Source: Caulobacteraceae bacterium UBA3198
Lineage (GTDB): Bacteria; Pseudomonadota; Alphaproteobacteria; Caulobacterales; Caulobacteraceae
Reading direction: 5' to 3'
Length of the DNA stretch: 64,000 bases
Assembly (NCBI GenBank): GCA_002363865.1
Contig: DEWY01000004.1
Span: forward strand, 163,037 to 227,036
Made by a program: the position numbers and the translations under genes. Below the pieces are notes generated by a model. That model did no database searches, had not been told where the DNA came from, and saw only the letters and a program-made list of their open reading frames with translations. Shown here piece after piece: positions 45,372 through 53,580 of the stretch (within the stretch, counting starts at the first letter, position 1; the number at the start of each line of letters is the position of its first letter).

Positions 45372-45845
45372 ATGGACAGCCCCTTTTACATGGACGCGGT
45401 CATCACCCCCAACCGCTCGCTGTCCCAGCGAGGGTTCATCATCCTCATTTCCTGCATTACGGCGCTGAACTGCGTCTCGGGCCTCGTCTTCATGTCCATG
45501 GGGGCGACCCTGGTGCCGATCTTCCTGGCCCTGGATGTCGGCGCCATCGCGCTCGCCTTCGCCGTCAGCTTCCATGCGGCCAAGCAGGTGGAGCGGGTGC
45601 AGGTCACCGCCCATGAAGTCCGGGTCCTGCGCCAGACGCCCCAGGCCCAGGCCCTGGTCTGGACCTCGCCCACGGCCTTCACCCGCGTCGATGTGGAGGT
45701 GGAGGACGATCAGACCGTGGGCGTGCGGGTGCGGCTGTCGGGCAAGTTCGCCCAGGTCGCCGCCGCCCTGTCGCCAGGCGAGCGCGCCGAATTCGCCAAG
45801 GCCCTGGAAACCGCCATCTGGAGGGCCCGCACGGGGCGCTTCTAG
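45372..45845 (+). CDS. DUF2244 domain-containing membrane protein
   Basis: A 157-residue integral membrane protein with two close TM helices (about 22-43 and 47-66) and a soluble C-terminal domain (QVTAHEVRVLRQTP, then RVRLSGKFAQVAAALSP). It matches DUF2244, common in alphaproteobacteria and of unknown function. The ATG at 45372 is divergent from nth across 65 bp; the longer frame overlaps nth. Confidence 0.85.
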   Translation: MDSPFYMDAVITPNRSLSQRGFIILISCITALNCVSGLVFMSMGATLVPIFLALDVGAIALAFAVSFHAAKQVERVQVTAHEVRVLRQTPQAQALVWTSPTAFTRVDVEVEDDQTVGVRVRLSGKFAQVAAALSPGERAEFAKALETAIWRARTGRF

Positions 45846-45857
45846 GGTCAGGCTGAC

Positions 45858-46139
45858 CTAGACCCGGATATCCAGCAGAGAGCCCGGCCGCAGGATCTTC
45901 TGCGGCGCCTCGTCCGACGCGGCCCGGGTGGGCTGCGGTATCTCGCGCACCGGCGTCGCCCGGACCTGAACCTCGGCGGTCTGGGTCGTGCGAGTCGCCT
46001 GAACCGGAGCCTGGGTGGGCGCGGCGCGGCCCAAGGCGGCTTCGAAAAACGCCTTCTGAGCCGCATTGCGCGCCTGCCCCTGGACCCCTTGCGGGGCCGC
46101 CGGCGTGGGGGGCGGGAAGGGGGGGCGAATTACGGTCAC
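45858..46139 (-). CDS. Small hypothetical protein, Pro/Gln/Thr-rich
   Basis: A probable 93-residue protein reading MTVIRPPFPPPTP from the GTG at 46139, with a helical AARNAAQKAFFEAAL-like segment (RNAAQKAFFEAALG) and ending LRPGSLLDIRV. No family is recognised. A second GTG at 46193 would give 111 residues, and the open frame reaches 46316. The start at 46139 is preferred because a CtrA-like box occupies 46194-46208, which would place the transcription start near 46165. No good SD is seen for either start. Confidence 0.55.
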   Translation of the reverse strand: MTVIRPPFPPPTPAAPQGVQGQARNAAQKAFFEAALGRAAPTQAPVQATRTTQTAEVQVRATPVREIPQPTRAASDEAPQKILRPGSLLDIRV

Positions 46140-46193
46140 GGCGAAAACCGGGGTCTGGAGCGGGAAATCGGGGCCAAAATGGCCGGTCTCCAC

Positions 46194-46208
46194 TGAATTT
46201 ATGGTTAA
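46194..46208 (-). promoter_or_regulatory. CtrA-like box
   Basis: On the minus strand TTAA-CCATAAA-TTCA matches the CtrA consensus TTAA-N7-TTAA except one base, and contains the extended half-site TTAACCAT. It is the only AT-rich stretch in this gap and lies 55 bp upstream of the preferred start of the small hypothetical gene. The rest of 46209-46312 shows nothing recognisable. Confidence 0.45.
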
Positions 46209-46312
46209 CGGGATCTGAAGGCCAGGGGTCTCTCGAGCGCCGCATCGCGCGTCATCCTGCGCCTCGCGGTCAGGGTCCCGCGCGCGGGGGAGGCGCGCGC
46301 CGCCCGGGCCTC

Positions 46313-46513
46313 TCACCGCCGATGCGGATTGGCGAAGACCTCTTCCACCGCCTGGTCGAACAGGGCGGCGATGCGGAAGGCGAGATCGAGGGAGGGGTCG
46401 TGCTTGCCGCTCTCCAGGGCGTTGACCGCCTGGCGCGAGACCCCGAGCCGCTGGCCAAGCTCAGCCTGCGTCCAGCCCTGCTGCTGGCGCAGCTCGCGCA
46501 GCCGCCCGCTCAA
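46313..46513 (-). CDS. XRE-family HTH regulator
   Basis: A 66-residue single-domain Cro/CI-type repressor: LRELRQQQGWTQAELGQRLG, then VSRQAVNALESGKHDPSLDLAF and IAALFDQAVEEVF. This small class, often paired with a membrane protein, autoregulates its own operon. Its start overlaps the preceding membrane-protein gene by 4 bp. Two palindromes upstream of that gene are probable operators. Confidence 0.92.
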   Translation of the reverse strand: MSGRLRELRQQQGWTQAELGQRLGVSRQAVNALESGKHDPSLDLAFRIAALFDQAVEEVFANPHRR

Positions 46514-46899
46514 ACCCGGCTGGTCCGCACGAGCGGGCTGACCAGGCCATAGGCCGCCCAGAACAGGGGATAGATCAGCCAGCCCGGCGCATGCGGGGCG
46601 CCGGCATAGGATTCCGAAAAGCCCCAGGCCGAAAAGACCGCGATGGCCGCGCCAGCGGCAATGATGAACCGCTTGGCCGCCAGGGCCCGGACGAACTCGT
46701 CGCTATCCTTCATCCAGGCCAGCACCGCCCAGATCTGCCCGGCCACAGGCGCCGCCACCGCCAGGGCCAGGACCCAGGCCGCCACCGCCCCGATATCGTC
46801 AAAGGCCCCGGTGATGGCGGCCAGATTGACCGCTACATAGCCGGTCATGAAGGCGGCGGTGCGCAGGATATAGCGTCGGTCGGCAGGGGTGGCGGACAT
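46510..46899 (-). CDS. Membrane protein paired with the XRE regulator
   Basis: A 129-residue protein with four probable TM helices (about 14-32, 36-60, 76-94, 103-122). Function unknown; the pairing with a short XRE regulator is common. GGAGG precedes the ATG at 46899, and the XRE gene follows with a 4-bp overlap. It probably senses or buffers a membrane condition (inference only). Confidence 0.8.
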   Translation of the reverse strand: MSATPADRRYILRTAAFMTGYVAVNLAAITGAFDDIGAVAAWVLALAVAAPVAGQIWAVLAWMKDSDEFVRALAAKRFIIAAGAAIAVFSAWGFSESYAGAPHAPGWLIYPLFWAAYGLVSPLVRTSRV

Positions 46900-46918
46900 G
46901 GGTGAGGGCCTCCGTGAA

Positions 46919-46963
46919 TGTCAGGCGAACCTGACACAGAGGCGATGTCAGGTCAACCTGACT
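46919..46963. promoter_or_regulatory. Twin palindromic operators of the XRE/membrane pair
   Basis: TGTCAGG-CGAA-CCTGACA (46919-46936) and TGTCAGG-TCAA-CCTGACT (46946-46963) are two near-identical 18-bp palindromes, 27 bp centre to centre. The second contains TTGACC on the minus strand, a likely -35. They are 20 bp upstream of the membrane-protein ATG, fitting autorepression by the XRE protein. Confidence 0.8.
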
Positions 46964-47011
46964 TTCGGCGGCGCGGTTCGCTCTTCTGCTGAGAGCGCCC
47001 CGGTCCCGACT

Positions 47012-47098
47012 CCGTCATGGTCGGGCTTGACCCGACCATCCATGAACACCGGCGAAGGGCTGTGCGCATGGACCCTCGGGTCAAGCCCGAGGGTGACG
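47012..47098 (+). repeat. Two-hairpin dispersed repeat, copy E
   Basis: Copy A orientation. ATGGTCGGG-CTTGA-CCCGACCAT (first stem changed on both sides, pairing kept), the linker CCATGAACACCGG and TGTGCGCATGGA, then CCCTCGGG-TCAAG-CCCGAGGG. It lies just downstream of the ccmG stop (47130, minus). Confidence 0.9.
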
Positions 47099-47129
47099 GA
47101 GAAAATGAAGAAAAAGCGGGAAAGCCGCC

Positions 47130-47645
47130 CTACTCCCGCTGCGCCCACAGCGCCGCCGCGTCTTCCGCGCTCAAGGGGCCCGCGTGCTTGGCGAGGATGG
47201 TGCCGTCGGCGCCGACCAGGTAGGTCTCGGGCACGCCGGTGACGCCGAACTCCACGCCGGCGCGGCCGTCGCGGTCCACCAGGTGGATCGTGAAGGGGTC
47301 GCCGAGCCGGGCCAGGAAGGCTTCGGTGTTGGGCGGGGCGTCCTTATAGGCCACGCCGATGATCGGCACGCCCTGGGCGGCCAGGTCCACCAGCACCGGA
47401 TGCTCCACCTCGCAGGGCGGGCACCAGGAGGCGAAGAAGTTGACCAGGGCCGGCTGGCCGTTCAGCGCCTCGGCCAGGGCCACGGGGCGGCCGTCCTCCA
47501 GATTGGGCAGGCTGAGCGCCGGGACCGGCTTGCCGACCATGGCCTGGGGCTGGACCTGCGGATCGCGGTTCAGGGAATAGAGGCCAAACAGCAGGCCGAG
47601 CGCCACGAGCACCGCCAGGGGGGCGAGCGCCAGCCAGCGGCTCAT
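47130..47645 (-). CDS. ccmG: Thiol:disulfide interchange protein CcmG/DsbE
   Basis: A 171-residue membrane-anchored periplasmic thioredoxin that reduces apocytochrome c haem-binding cysteines. One N-terminal TM anchor (residues 5-24), then the thioredoxin fold with the active site FFASWCPPCEVEHP (Cys pair near 81/84), GVAYKDAP, and the cis-Pro region TGVPETYLV. The ATG at 47645 overlaps the ccmD stop by 4 bp. Last gene of ccmCDG. Confidence 0.94.
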   Translation of the reverse strand: MSRWLALAPLAVLVALGLLFGLYSLNRDPQVQPQAMVGKPVPALSLPNLEDGRPVALAEALNGQPALVNFFASWCPPCEVEHPVLVDLAAQGVPIIGVAYKDAPPNTEAFLARLGDPFTIHLVDRDGRAGVEFGVTGVPETYLVGADGTILAKHAGPLSAEDAAALWAQRE

Positions 47646-47848
47646 GGCGTGACGTCCTGAACGGGCGGTCGCCGCGCCGCCTCGGCGGCCTCGGCGGTCT
47701 TGCGCAGGGCCTCGGTGCGGGCCCGCCAGTGGCGGGCGTGGGCGAGCGCGCCGGCGATCATGCCAGCGAAGACCAGGGCTGTGATGGCGAAGGCCGGCCA
47801 CACAAAGGCGCCATAGGGGCTGGCGTCGAGATCAAGCATGCCGAACAT
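47642..47848 (-). CDS. ccmD: Haem exporter protein CcmD
   Basis: A 68-residue single-TM protein (helix at about 12-36) with a basic cytoplasmic region after it (HARHWRARTEALRK). It fits CcmD, which helps release holo-CcmE from CcmABC. It starts 2 bp after the ccmC stop and overlaps ccmG; a second in-frame ATG at 47839 (MLDLDASPYG) is possible. Confidence 0.85.
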   Translation of the reverse strand: MFGMLDLDASPYGAFVWPAFAITALVFAGMIAGALAHARHWRARTEALRKTAEAAEAARRPPVQDVTP

Positions 47849-47850
47849 CC

Positions 47851-48579
47851 TCAGGCCCTCGCCGCGCGAAGCGCCAGGGCTTCGGCCCGGCGGCGCCACA
47901 CCTCGCCGCGGATGCGCACCAGCCAGAGCGACCCGAAGGCCGACATATAGGCCAGAGCCATGAGCAGCAGGGGATAGAGGAAGACATCGGCCACGGTGGG
48001 GCCATCGGCGCGGAACACCGAGGCGCCCTGGTGCAGGCTGTTCCACCAGTCCACCGAGAACTTGACGATGGGCAGGTTGACCACGCCCACCAGGGCCAGG
48101 ATCGCGCCCGCCCGGGCGGCCTTGGCCTCGTCATCCAGGGCGGCGCGCAGGGCCATATAGGCGACGTAGAACAGGAACAGCACCAGCACCGAGGTCATGC
48201 GCGCGTCCCACACCCACCAGGCGCCCCACATGGGCCGGCCCCACAGGGACCCGGTGATCAGGGCCAGCGCGGTGAAGGCGGCGCCCAGCGGCGCGGCCGC
48301 CTGGGCCGCGGCGTCGGCCAGGGCATGGCGGAAAACCAGCGACAGGAAGCTGGCTGTCCCCAAACAGGCATAGACGAACATGCTCATCCAGGCCGCGGGC
48401 ACATGGATGAACATGATCCGCACCGTATCGCCCTGCTGGTAGTCCTCAGGGGCGGCGAAGCCCAGCCACAGGCCGGCGAGCGCCAGGACCACGGCGAGGC
48501 CGCCGAACAGGGGCGCGGCCCAGCGGGAGAAGGCCATGAACCGTTCGGGATTGGACAGGAAGGCCGGGGCGGGGATCAT
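47851..48579 (-). CDS. ccmC: Haem exporter protein CcmC
   Basis: A 242-residue six-TM haem-handling protein that delivers haem to CcmE. The WWD domain is clear: WGRPMWGAWWVWDARMTS, flanked by conserved His in MFIHVPAAWMSMF and LHQGASV. It starts at the ATG at 48579; the frame extends upstream but without homology. ccmA and ccmB, usually adjacent, are about 14 kb away on the other strand. Confidence 0.95.
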   Translation of the reverse strand: MIPAPAFLSNPERFMAFSRWAAPLFGGLAVVLALAGLWLGFAAPEDYQQGDTVRIMFIHVPAAWMSMFVYACLGTASFLSLVFRHALADAAAQAAAPLGAAFTALALITGSLWGRPMWGAWWVWDARMTSVLVLFLFYVAYMALRAALDDEAKAARAGAILALVGVVNLPIVKFSVDWWNSLHQGASVFRADGPTVADVFLYPLLLMALAYMSAFGSLWLVRIRGEVWRRRAEALALRAARA

Positions 48580-48993
48580 GGCCGCGCAATTAGCCCTTTG
48601 CGCCCGACCCCTGCAAGGCGCTGCGGGGTCGCGGGACCTCCGTACGCGTACGGGGTTCACGAACCGCCCCGAGCCGGCGCCGTCACCGGCGCGCCGCGCG
48701 CCTGCGCAGGACCCCGCCCACCACGCCCGTCGACCAGCGTTGCCGCAGGGCTGCGGGCGACCGGCGGTCGCGGCGGTTGCGCCGCGCCCCTCCCGCCAAT
48801 CTCTGAAAATTGTGTGCTAAAACAACGCGTTATATGATCGCGGCGCCGCCGGTTGCGTCCGGCCGCGCCGCGCCTGATAATGGCGGCAGGCGACCCAAGG
48901 CGGCCGCCAAATTTTGAATAGTCGGTATGATCGGCGCCCCGAAACATACCGCTTCTACGATTCGCCCGCCCATCGGGCGCCAAGGAGGACGAC
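48580..48993. other. Intergenic region between ccmC and acyl-CoA dehydrogenase
   Basis: 414 bp between divergent genes. It contains a perfect 14-bp palindrome CCGTACG/CGTACGG (48640-48653), an AT-rich patch with TTGTGT and TTATATGA near 48810-48836 that could be a rightward promoter, an inverted GGTATG/CATACC pair near 48924-48950, and AAGGAGG before the dehydrogenase ATG. No gene is supported. This gap would be one end of the inferred ccm inversion. Confidence 0.5.
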
Positions 48994-50328
48994 ATGGCCT
49001 GGGACTTTGAAACCGATCCGGAATTCCAGAAGAAGCTCGACTGGATCGAGGACTTCATGCGCGAGGAGGTCGAGCCCCTCAGCCATCTGGGCATGGCCGC
49101 CCACGGCCCGCTGGGCCGCGAGAAGTTCATCAAGCCCCTGCAGCAGAAGGTGAAGGACCAGGGCCTGTGGGCCTGTCACCTGGGCCCCGAGCTCGGCGGC
49201 CAGGGCTATGGCCAGCTGAAGCTTGGCCTGATGAACGAGAAGCTGGGGCGCAACTCCATCGCCCCGACCATCTTCGGCTGCCAGGCGCCCGACACCGGCA
49301 ACGCCGAGATCATCGCCCACTACGGCACCGAGGCCCAGAAGGAGCGCTGGCTCTGGCCGCTGCTGAACGGCGAGATCCGCTCGGCCTTCTCCATGTCAGA
49401 GCCCACCGGCGGGTCCGACCCCCTGACCTTCACCACCCGGGCGGTGCAGGACGGCCAGGATTGGATCATCAACGGCGAGAAGTGGTACTCCACCAACGCC
49501 CGCTATTCGAAGCTGCTGGTGGTCTATGCGATCACCGATCCGGACGCCAAGGACCCCTATCGGCGCACCTCCATCTTCCTGGTGCCCACCGACACCCCCG
49601 GGGTGGAGATCATCCGCAACGTGGCCGTCGGCGCCGGCGGCGAGATCGGCGGCGGGACCGAAGGCTACATGCGCTACACCAATGTCCGGGTGGGGCCAGA
49701 GGCCCTGCTGGGCGACCGGGGCGCGGCCTTCGTCATCGCCCAGGTCCGCCTGGGCGGCGGCCGGGTGCACCACGCCATGCGCACCGTCGGGGCCTGCCGC
49801 CATGCGCTGGACCTGATGTGCCAGCGGGCCGTGTCGCGCACCACCCGCGACGGCCGTCTGGCCGACCTGCAGATGGTGCAGGAGCAGATCGCCGACTCCT
49901 GGATCGCCGTGGAGCAGTTCCGCCTGCTGGTCCTGCGCACCGCCTGGCTGATCGACAAGCACAAGGACTACAACAAGGTCCGCAAGGACATCGCCGCCAT
50001 CAAGGTGGCCATGCCCAAGGTCTATAACGACGTGGCCACCAAGGCCGCCCACCTGCACGGGGCGCTGGGCGTCTCCAACGAAATGCCCTTCATGCGCATG
50101 GTCACCAGCTCGCTGGTCATGGGCATCGCCGACGGCCCCACCGAGGTGCACAAGGTGACGCTGGCCAAGCAGATCCTGAAGGACTACCGGCCCGAAAACG
50201 ACCTCTTCCCCAGCTACCACATCCCGCGCCTGCAGGAGGAGGCCAAGGAGAAGTACGCCAAGGAGCTGGCCGAGCTGAAGGAAGGCTACGCCAAGCTCAA
50301 GGCCGAACGGGAAAACGCCCCGGCCTGA
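48994..50328 (+). CDS. Acyl-CoA dehydrogenase
   Basis: A 444-residue FAD-dependent acyl-CoA dehydrogenase. Features: N-terminal helical domain (WIEDFMREEVEPL), FAD/substrate motif FSMSEPTGGSDPLTFTTRA, GEKWYSTNARYSKLLVV, and the C-terminal helices with ADGPTEVHKVTLAKQIL. It resembles ACAD10/11-like enzymes acting on longer or branched acyl-CoAs, but the substrate is open. The C-terminus has a charged Lys/Glu coiled segment. AAGGAGG is 6 nt before the ATG. Confidence 0.93.
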   Translation: MAWDFETDPEFQKKLDWIEDFMREEVEPLSHLGMAAHGPLGREKFIKPLQQKVKDQGLWACHLGPELGGQGYGQLKLGLMNEKLGRNSIAPTIFGCQAPDTGNAEIIAHYGTEAQKERWLWPLLNGEIRSAFSMSEPTGGSDPLTFTTRAVQDGQDWIINGEKWYSTNARYSKLLVVYAITDPDAKDPYRRTSIFLVPTDTPGVEIIRNVAVGAGGEIGGGTEGYMRYTNVRVGPEALLGDRGAAFVIAQVRLGGGRVHHAMRTVGACRHALDLMCQRAVSRTTRDGRLADLQMVQEQIADSWIAVEQFRLLVLRTAWLIDKHKDYNKVRKDIAAIKVAMPKVYNDVATKAAHLHGALGVSNEMPFMRMVTSSLVMGIADGPTEVHKVTLAKQILKDYRPENDLFPSYHIPRLQEEAKEKYAKELAELKEGYAKLKAERENAPA

Positions 50329-50340
50329 TGGTCGTCGCCT

Positions 50341-50368
50341 GACCCTCGGGCGCGTCCCGAGGGTCTTT
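50341..50368 (+). terminator. Terminator after the acyl-CoA dehydrogenase
   Basis: GACCCTCGGG-CGCGT-CCCGAGGGTC is a perfect 10-bp stem followed by TTT, 12 bp after the stop codon. The stem shares the CCCTCGGG word of the dispersed repeat family, suggesting a half element reused as a terminator. Confidence 0.75.
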
Positions 50369-50391
50369 CGCGCCGCAGGCGCCTTCAAAGA

Positions 50392-50490
50392 GGCGACACG
50401 AAGGACACAAAGGGGGCGCAAAGGACACCAAGGTGGGGCCGCCACCCCTTTGTGCCCCTTCGCGAACCTTCGTGTCCTTTGTGTCCCCCT
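50392..50490. repeat. Large imperfect inverted repeat with 45-bp arms
   Basis: The left arm 50392-50436 and right arm 50442-50490 are near reverse complements, both built from words such as GACACGAAGGACACAAAGG, joined by GGCCG. The right arm runs into CCCCCTTTTTATT. The whole would fold as one long hairpin. It lies between two plus-strand lipid genes and resembles a MITE- or REP-like insertion. The remainder of the 273-bp gap shows no gene. Confidence 0.8.
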
Positions 50491-50601
50491 TTTTATTGGC
50501 GCTGCGCGCCCGCGCCTGCTTGCCTCGGGCCCAAGGCTCGGCTTTCTGAGCGCACAGGTCGCGACAAGACGGCCAAACCTCCGAGGACACCAGGACCCCC
50601 C

Positions 50602-52353
50602 ATGACCGACACCGCCGCCAAACCCTGGCCCGTCATGTCCATTGATGAGGCCCATGCGCAGCTGACCGCGCCGGGCCAGCGCTTCGAGCTGGACGAGGCG
50701 GTGATCGACGGGATCCCCACCAAGGTGTGGAAGAACGCCCCGCCGACCCTGCGCGACGTGCTGCTCAACGGCCGGGCCTTCGGCAGCCGCGAATTCCTGG
50801 TCCATGAGGACGAGCGGGCGACCTTCGAGGCCTTCACCCGGGCGGTCATCACGCTCGCCCACCAGCTGCAGGCCGATGGGGTGAAGCCCGGCGACCGGGT
50901 GGCGCTCGTCATGCGCAACCTGCCCGAATGGCCCGTCGCCTTCTTCGCCGGGGCCATCGTCGGCGCCGTCGTCACGCCGCTGAACGCCTGGTGGACCGGG
51001 CCTGAACTGGAATTCGGCCTGGCCGATTCCGGGGCCAAAGTGGCCCTGGTGGATGATGAGCGGCTGGAGCGCATCCTCGAGCATCTGGACGCCTGCCCGG
51101 ACCTGGCCCGCATCTATGTCACCCGCGCCGAGACCCTGCCGGCCGACCCTCGCCTCGCCCAGCTGGAGGACGTCATCGGGCCGGTGAACAGCTGGGGCGA
51201 TCTGCCTGACAAGGTTCTGCCGGACGTGGCGCTGGCGCCCGACGACGTGGCGACGATCTTCTACACCTCCGGCACCACGGGGAAGCCCAAGGGGGCGCTC
51301 GGCACCCACCGCAACCTGACGGCCAACATCATGGCCAGCGCCTGCGCAGGCGCGCGCGGCTTTCTGCGCCGCGGGGAGCCGATCCCCGAGCAGGACGCCC
51401 ACAAGCTGCCCCCGCGGGCCTATCTGCTGGTGGTGCCCCTGTTCCATGTGACCGGCTGCAACGCGACCCTCTCGCCGGCCATCAATTCGGGCTCCAAGCT
51501 CGTCCTGATGCGCAAGTGGGAGCCGGTGGAGGCCATGGGCCTGATCGAGCGCGAGAAGGTCACCAACACCGGCGGCGTGCCGACCATCGCCTGGCAGCTG
51601 ATCGAACATCCGGCCCGCAAGGACTTCGACCTTTCGTCCCTGACCACCGTGGCCTATGGGGGGGCGCCGTCTGCGCCCGACCTGGTGCGCAAGATCGTCG
51701 AGACCTTCCCGGGCTCGGCGCCCTCCAACGGCTGGGGCATGACCGAGACCTCGGCCACCTGCACCACCAATATCGGCCGCGATTACGAGCATCGCCCCGA
51801 CTCCTGCGGCGTGGCCCCGCCCCCGTGCGAGCTGAAGATCGTCGATCCCGCCGACGGCGTCACCGAACTGCCGGTGGGCAAGGTGGGCGAGCTGTGGGCC
51901 AAGGGGCCCAACATCGTCAAAGGCTACTGGAACCGGCCCGAGGCCACGGCCGAGACCTTCGTGGACGGCTGGGTGCGCACCGGCGACCTCGCCTTCCTGG
52001 ACGAGGAGGGCTTCTGCTTCATCGTCGACCGGGCCAAGGACATGCTGATCCGCGGCGGTGAGAACATCTACTGCGTGGAGGTCGAGAACGTCCTCTACGA
52101 CCATCCCGACGTGATGGACGCCGCCCTGATCGGCCTGCCCCACCGCACGCTCGGCGAAGAGCCCGCCGCCGTGGTTCACCTGAAGCCTGGCGGCACGGCG
52201 ACGGAAGACGAGCTGCGCGCCTTCGTCCGCGCGCGGCTGGCCGGCTTCAAGGTGCCGGTGAAGGTGGCCTTCTGGCCCGAGACCCTGCCGCGCAACGCCA
52301 ATGGCAAGATCCTGAAGGCGGAGCTGAAGCGCGCCTTTGCGGTGGACGCCTAG
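50602..52353 (+). CDS. AMP-dependent acyl-CoA ligase
   Basis: A 583-residue ANL-superfamily ligase forming acyl-CoA via an acyl-adenylate. Motifs: IFYTSGTTGKPKGALGTHRN (P-loop), GWGMTETSATCTTN (A5), VRTGDLAFLDEEGF and GGENIYCVEVEN (A8 hinge), and the catalytic Lys in PRNANGKILKAEL. Fatty or aromatic acid substrates are both possible; the neighbouring acyl-CoA dehydrogenase suggests beta-oxidation. I chose the ATG at 50602 (MTDTAAKPWPVMS); the longer frame enters the inverted repeat. Confidence 0.92.
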   Translation: MTDTAAKPWPVMSIDEAHAQLTAPGQRFELDEAVIDGIPTKVWKNAPPTLRDVLLNGRAFGSREFLVHEDERATFEAFTRAVITLAHQLQADGVKPGDRVALVMRNLPEWPVAFFAGAIVGAVVTPLNAWWTGPELEFGLADSGAKVALVDDERLERILEHLDACPDLARIYVTRAETLPADPRLAQLEDVIGPVNSWGDLPDKVLPDVALAPDDVATIFYTSGTTGKPKGALGTHRNLTANIMASACAGARGFLRRGEPIPEQDAHKLPPRAYLLVVPLFHVTGCNATLSPAINSGSKLVLMRKWEPVEAMGLIEREKVTNTGGVPTIAWQLIEHPARKDFDLSSLTTVAYGGAPSAPDLVRKIVETFPGSAPSNGWGMTETSATCTTNIGRDYEHRPDSCGVAPPPCELKIVDPADGVTELPVGKVGELWAKGPNIVKGYWNRPEATAETFVDGWVRTGDLAFLDEEGFCFIVDRAKDMLIRGGENIYCVEVENVLYDHPDVMDAALIGLPHRTLGEEPAAVVHLKPGGTATEDELRAFVRARLAGFKVPVKVAFWPETLPRNANGKILKAELKRAFAVDA

Positions 52354-52429
52354 ACCGTAACGTCTTGGAGCCGGGGCCTTGGGCGCCTAAATGGCCAGCA
52401 GAGGCCCCCATGGGCCGATGAGAGCGCAG

Positions 52430-53557
52430 ATGACCACGACCCCGGACGCCCAAGCCGCCGCCGCCGAGCGGGCGGTCAGCCCCATCGAGGAAATCATCGA
52501 GGAGGCCCGCAACGGCCGCCCCTATATCCTCGTGGACGCCGAGGACCGGGAGAATGAGGGGGATGTGATCATCCCCGCCCAGTTCGCCACCCCGGCCCAG
52601 ATCAACTTCATGGCCCGGCACGCCCGGGGCCTGATCTGCCTGTCGATCAGCGCCGAACGGGCCCGGGCCCTGCGCCTGCCGCCGATGACCGCCGACAACG
52701 GCTCAGGCCACGGCACCGCCTTCACCGTCTCCATCGAGGCCCGGGAGGGAGTCACCACCGGGATTTCGGCCCACGACCGGGCCCACACCATCGCCGTGGC
52801 CGTGGACCCCACCAAAGGTCCCGATGACATCGTTTCGCCCGGCCACGTCTTCCCGCTGGTGGCCAAGCCCGGCGGGGTGCTGGTGCGCGCCGGCCACACC
52901 GAGGCGGCGGTGGACATTTCCCGCCTGGCGGGGCTGAACCCGGCCGGGGTCATCTGCGAGATCATGCGCGACGACGGGACCATGGCCCGCCTGCCTGACC
53001 TGATCGAGTTCGCCCGGCTGCACGGGCTGAAGATCGGCACCATCGCCGACCTGATCGCCTATCGCCGCCGCACCGAGCGGCAGGTGGAGCGGGTGCTGGA
53101 GACCCCGTTCGAAAGCGCCCACGGCGCCTTCCGCATGGTGATCTACCGCAACATCCTCGACCACACCGAGCATGTGGTGCTGACCAAGGGCCGGATCGCG
53201 GCCGACCGCCCGACCCTGGTGCGGATGCACCGGGTGGACTTCGCCGCCGACCTGCTGGGCGCCGTCGGCCCTCGGCGCGACCATGTCCCTCAGGCGCTCA
53301 AGGCCCTGGCCGAGCATGAGGGGGCCGGCGCGGCGGTGTTCATCCGCGACTCCAACCCCGCCTGGCTGTCGGAGCGCTATGGCCAGGACGGCGCAGCCGC
53401 CGCCCCGGCAAATATCCTCCGCGACTACGGGGTCGGCGCCCAGATCCTGCTGGACCTGGGCGTGCGCGACCTGGTGCTGCTGAGCAACGCCGACACCGTG
53501 CTGCCGGGCTCGGCCGGCTACGGCCTGAAGATCGTCGGACGCCAGCCCCTGGGCTAG
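52430..53557 (+). CDS. ribB: 3,4-dihydroxy-2-butanone-4-phosphate synthase with degenerate GTP cyclohydrolase II domain
   Basis: Riboflavin-pathway enzyme producing DHBP from ribulose-5-phosphate. The N-terminal RibB domain (about 20-215) has ILVDAEDRENEGDVIIPAQF at the metal site, GHGTAFTVSIEA and AGHTEAAVDI. The C-terminal half (about 220-370) follows RibA but lacks the zinc cysteines expected after VRMHRVDF, so cyclohydrolase activity is unlikely. I chose the ATG at 52430 with GAGAG upstream; in-frame ATGs at 52391 and 52418 are alternatives. 375 residues. Confidence 0.92.
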   Translation: MTTTPDAQAAAAERAVSPIEEIIEEARNGRPYILVDAEDRENEGDVIIPAQFATPAQINFMARHARGLICLSISAERARALRLPPMTADNGSGHGTAFTVSIEAREGVTTGISAHDRAHTIAVAVDPTKGPDDIVSPGHVFPLVAKPGGVLVRAGHTEAAVDISRLAGLNPAGVICEIMRDDGTMARLPDLIEFARLHGLKIGTIADLIAYRRRTERQVERVLETPFESAHGAFRMVIYRNILDHTEHVVLTKGRIAADRPTLVRMHRVDFAADLLGAVGPRRDHVPQALKALAEHEGAGAAVFIRDSNPAWLSERYGQDGAAAAPANILRDYGVGAQILLDLGVRDLVLLSNADTVLPGSAGYGLKIVGRQPLG

Positions 53558-53580
53558 CCGGCTCAGGGACCCGCGTTCGC

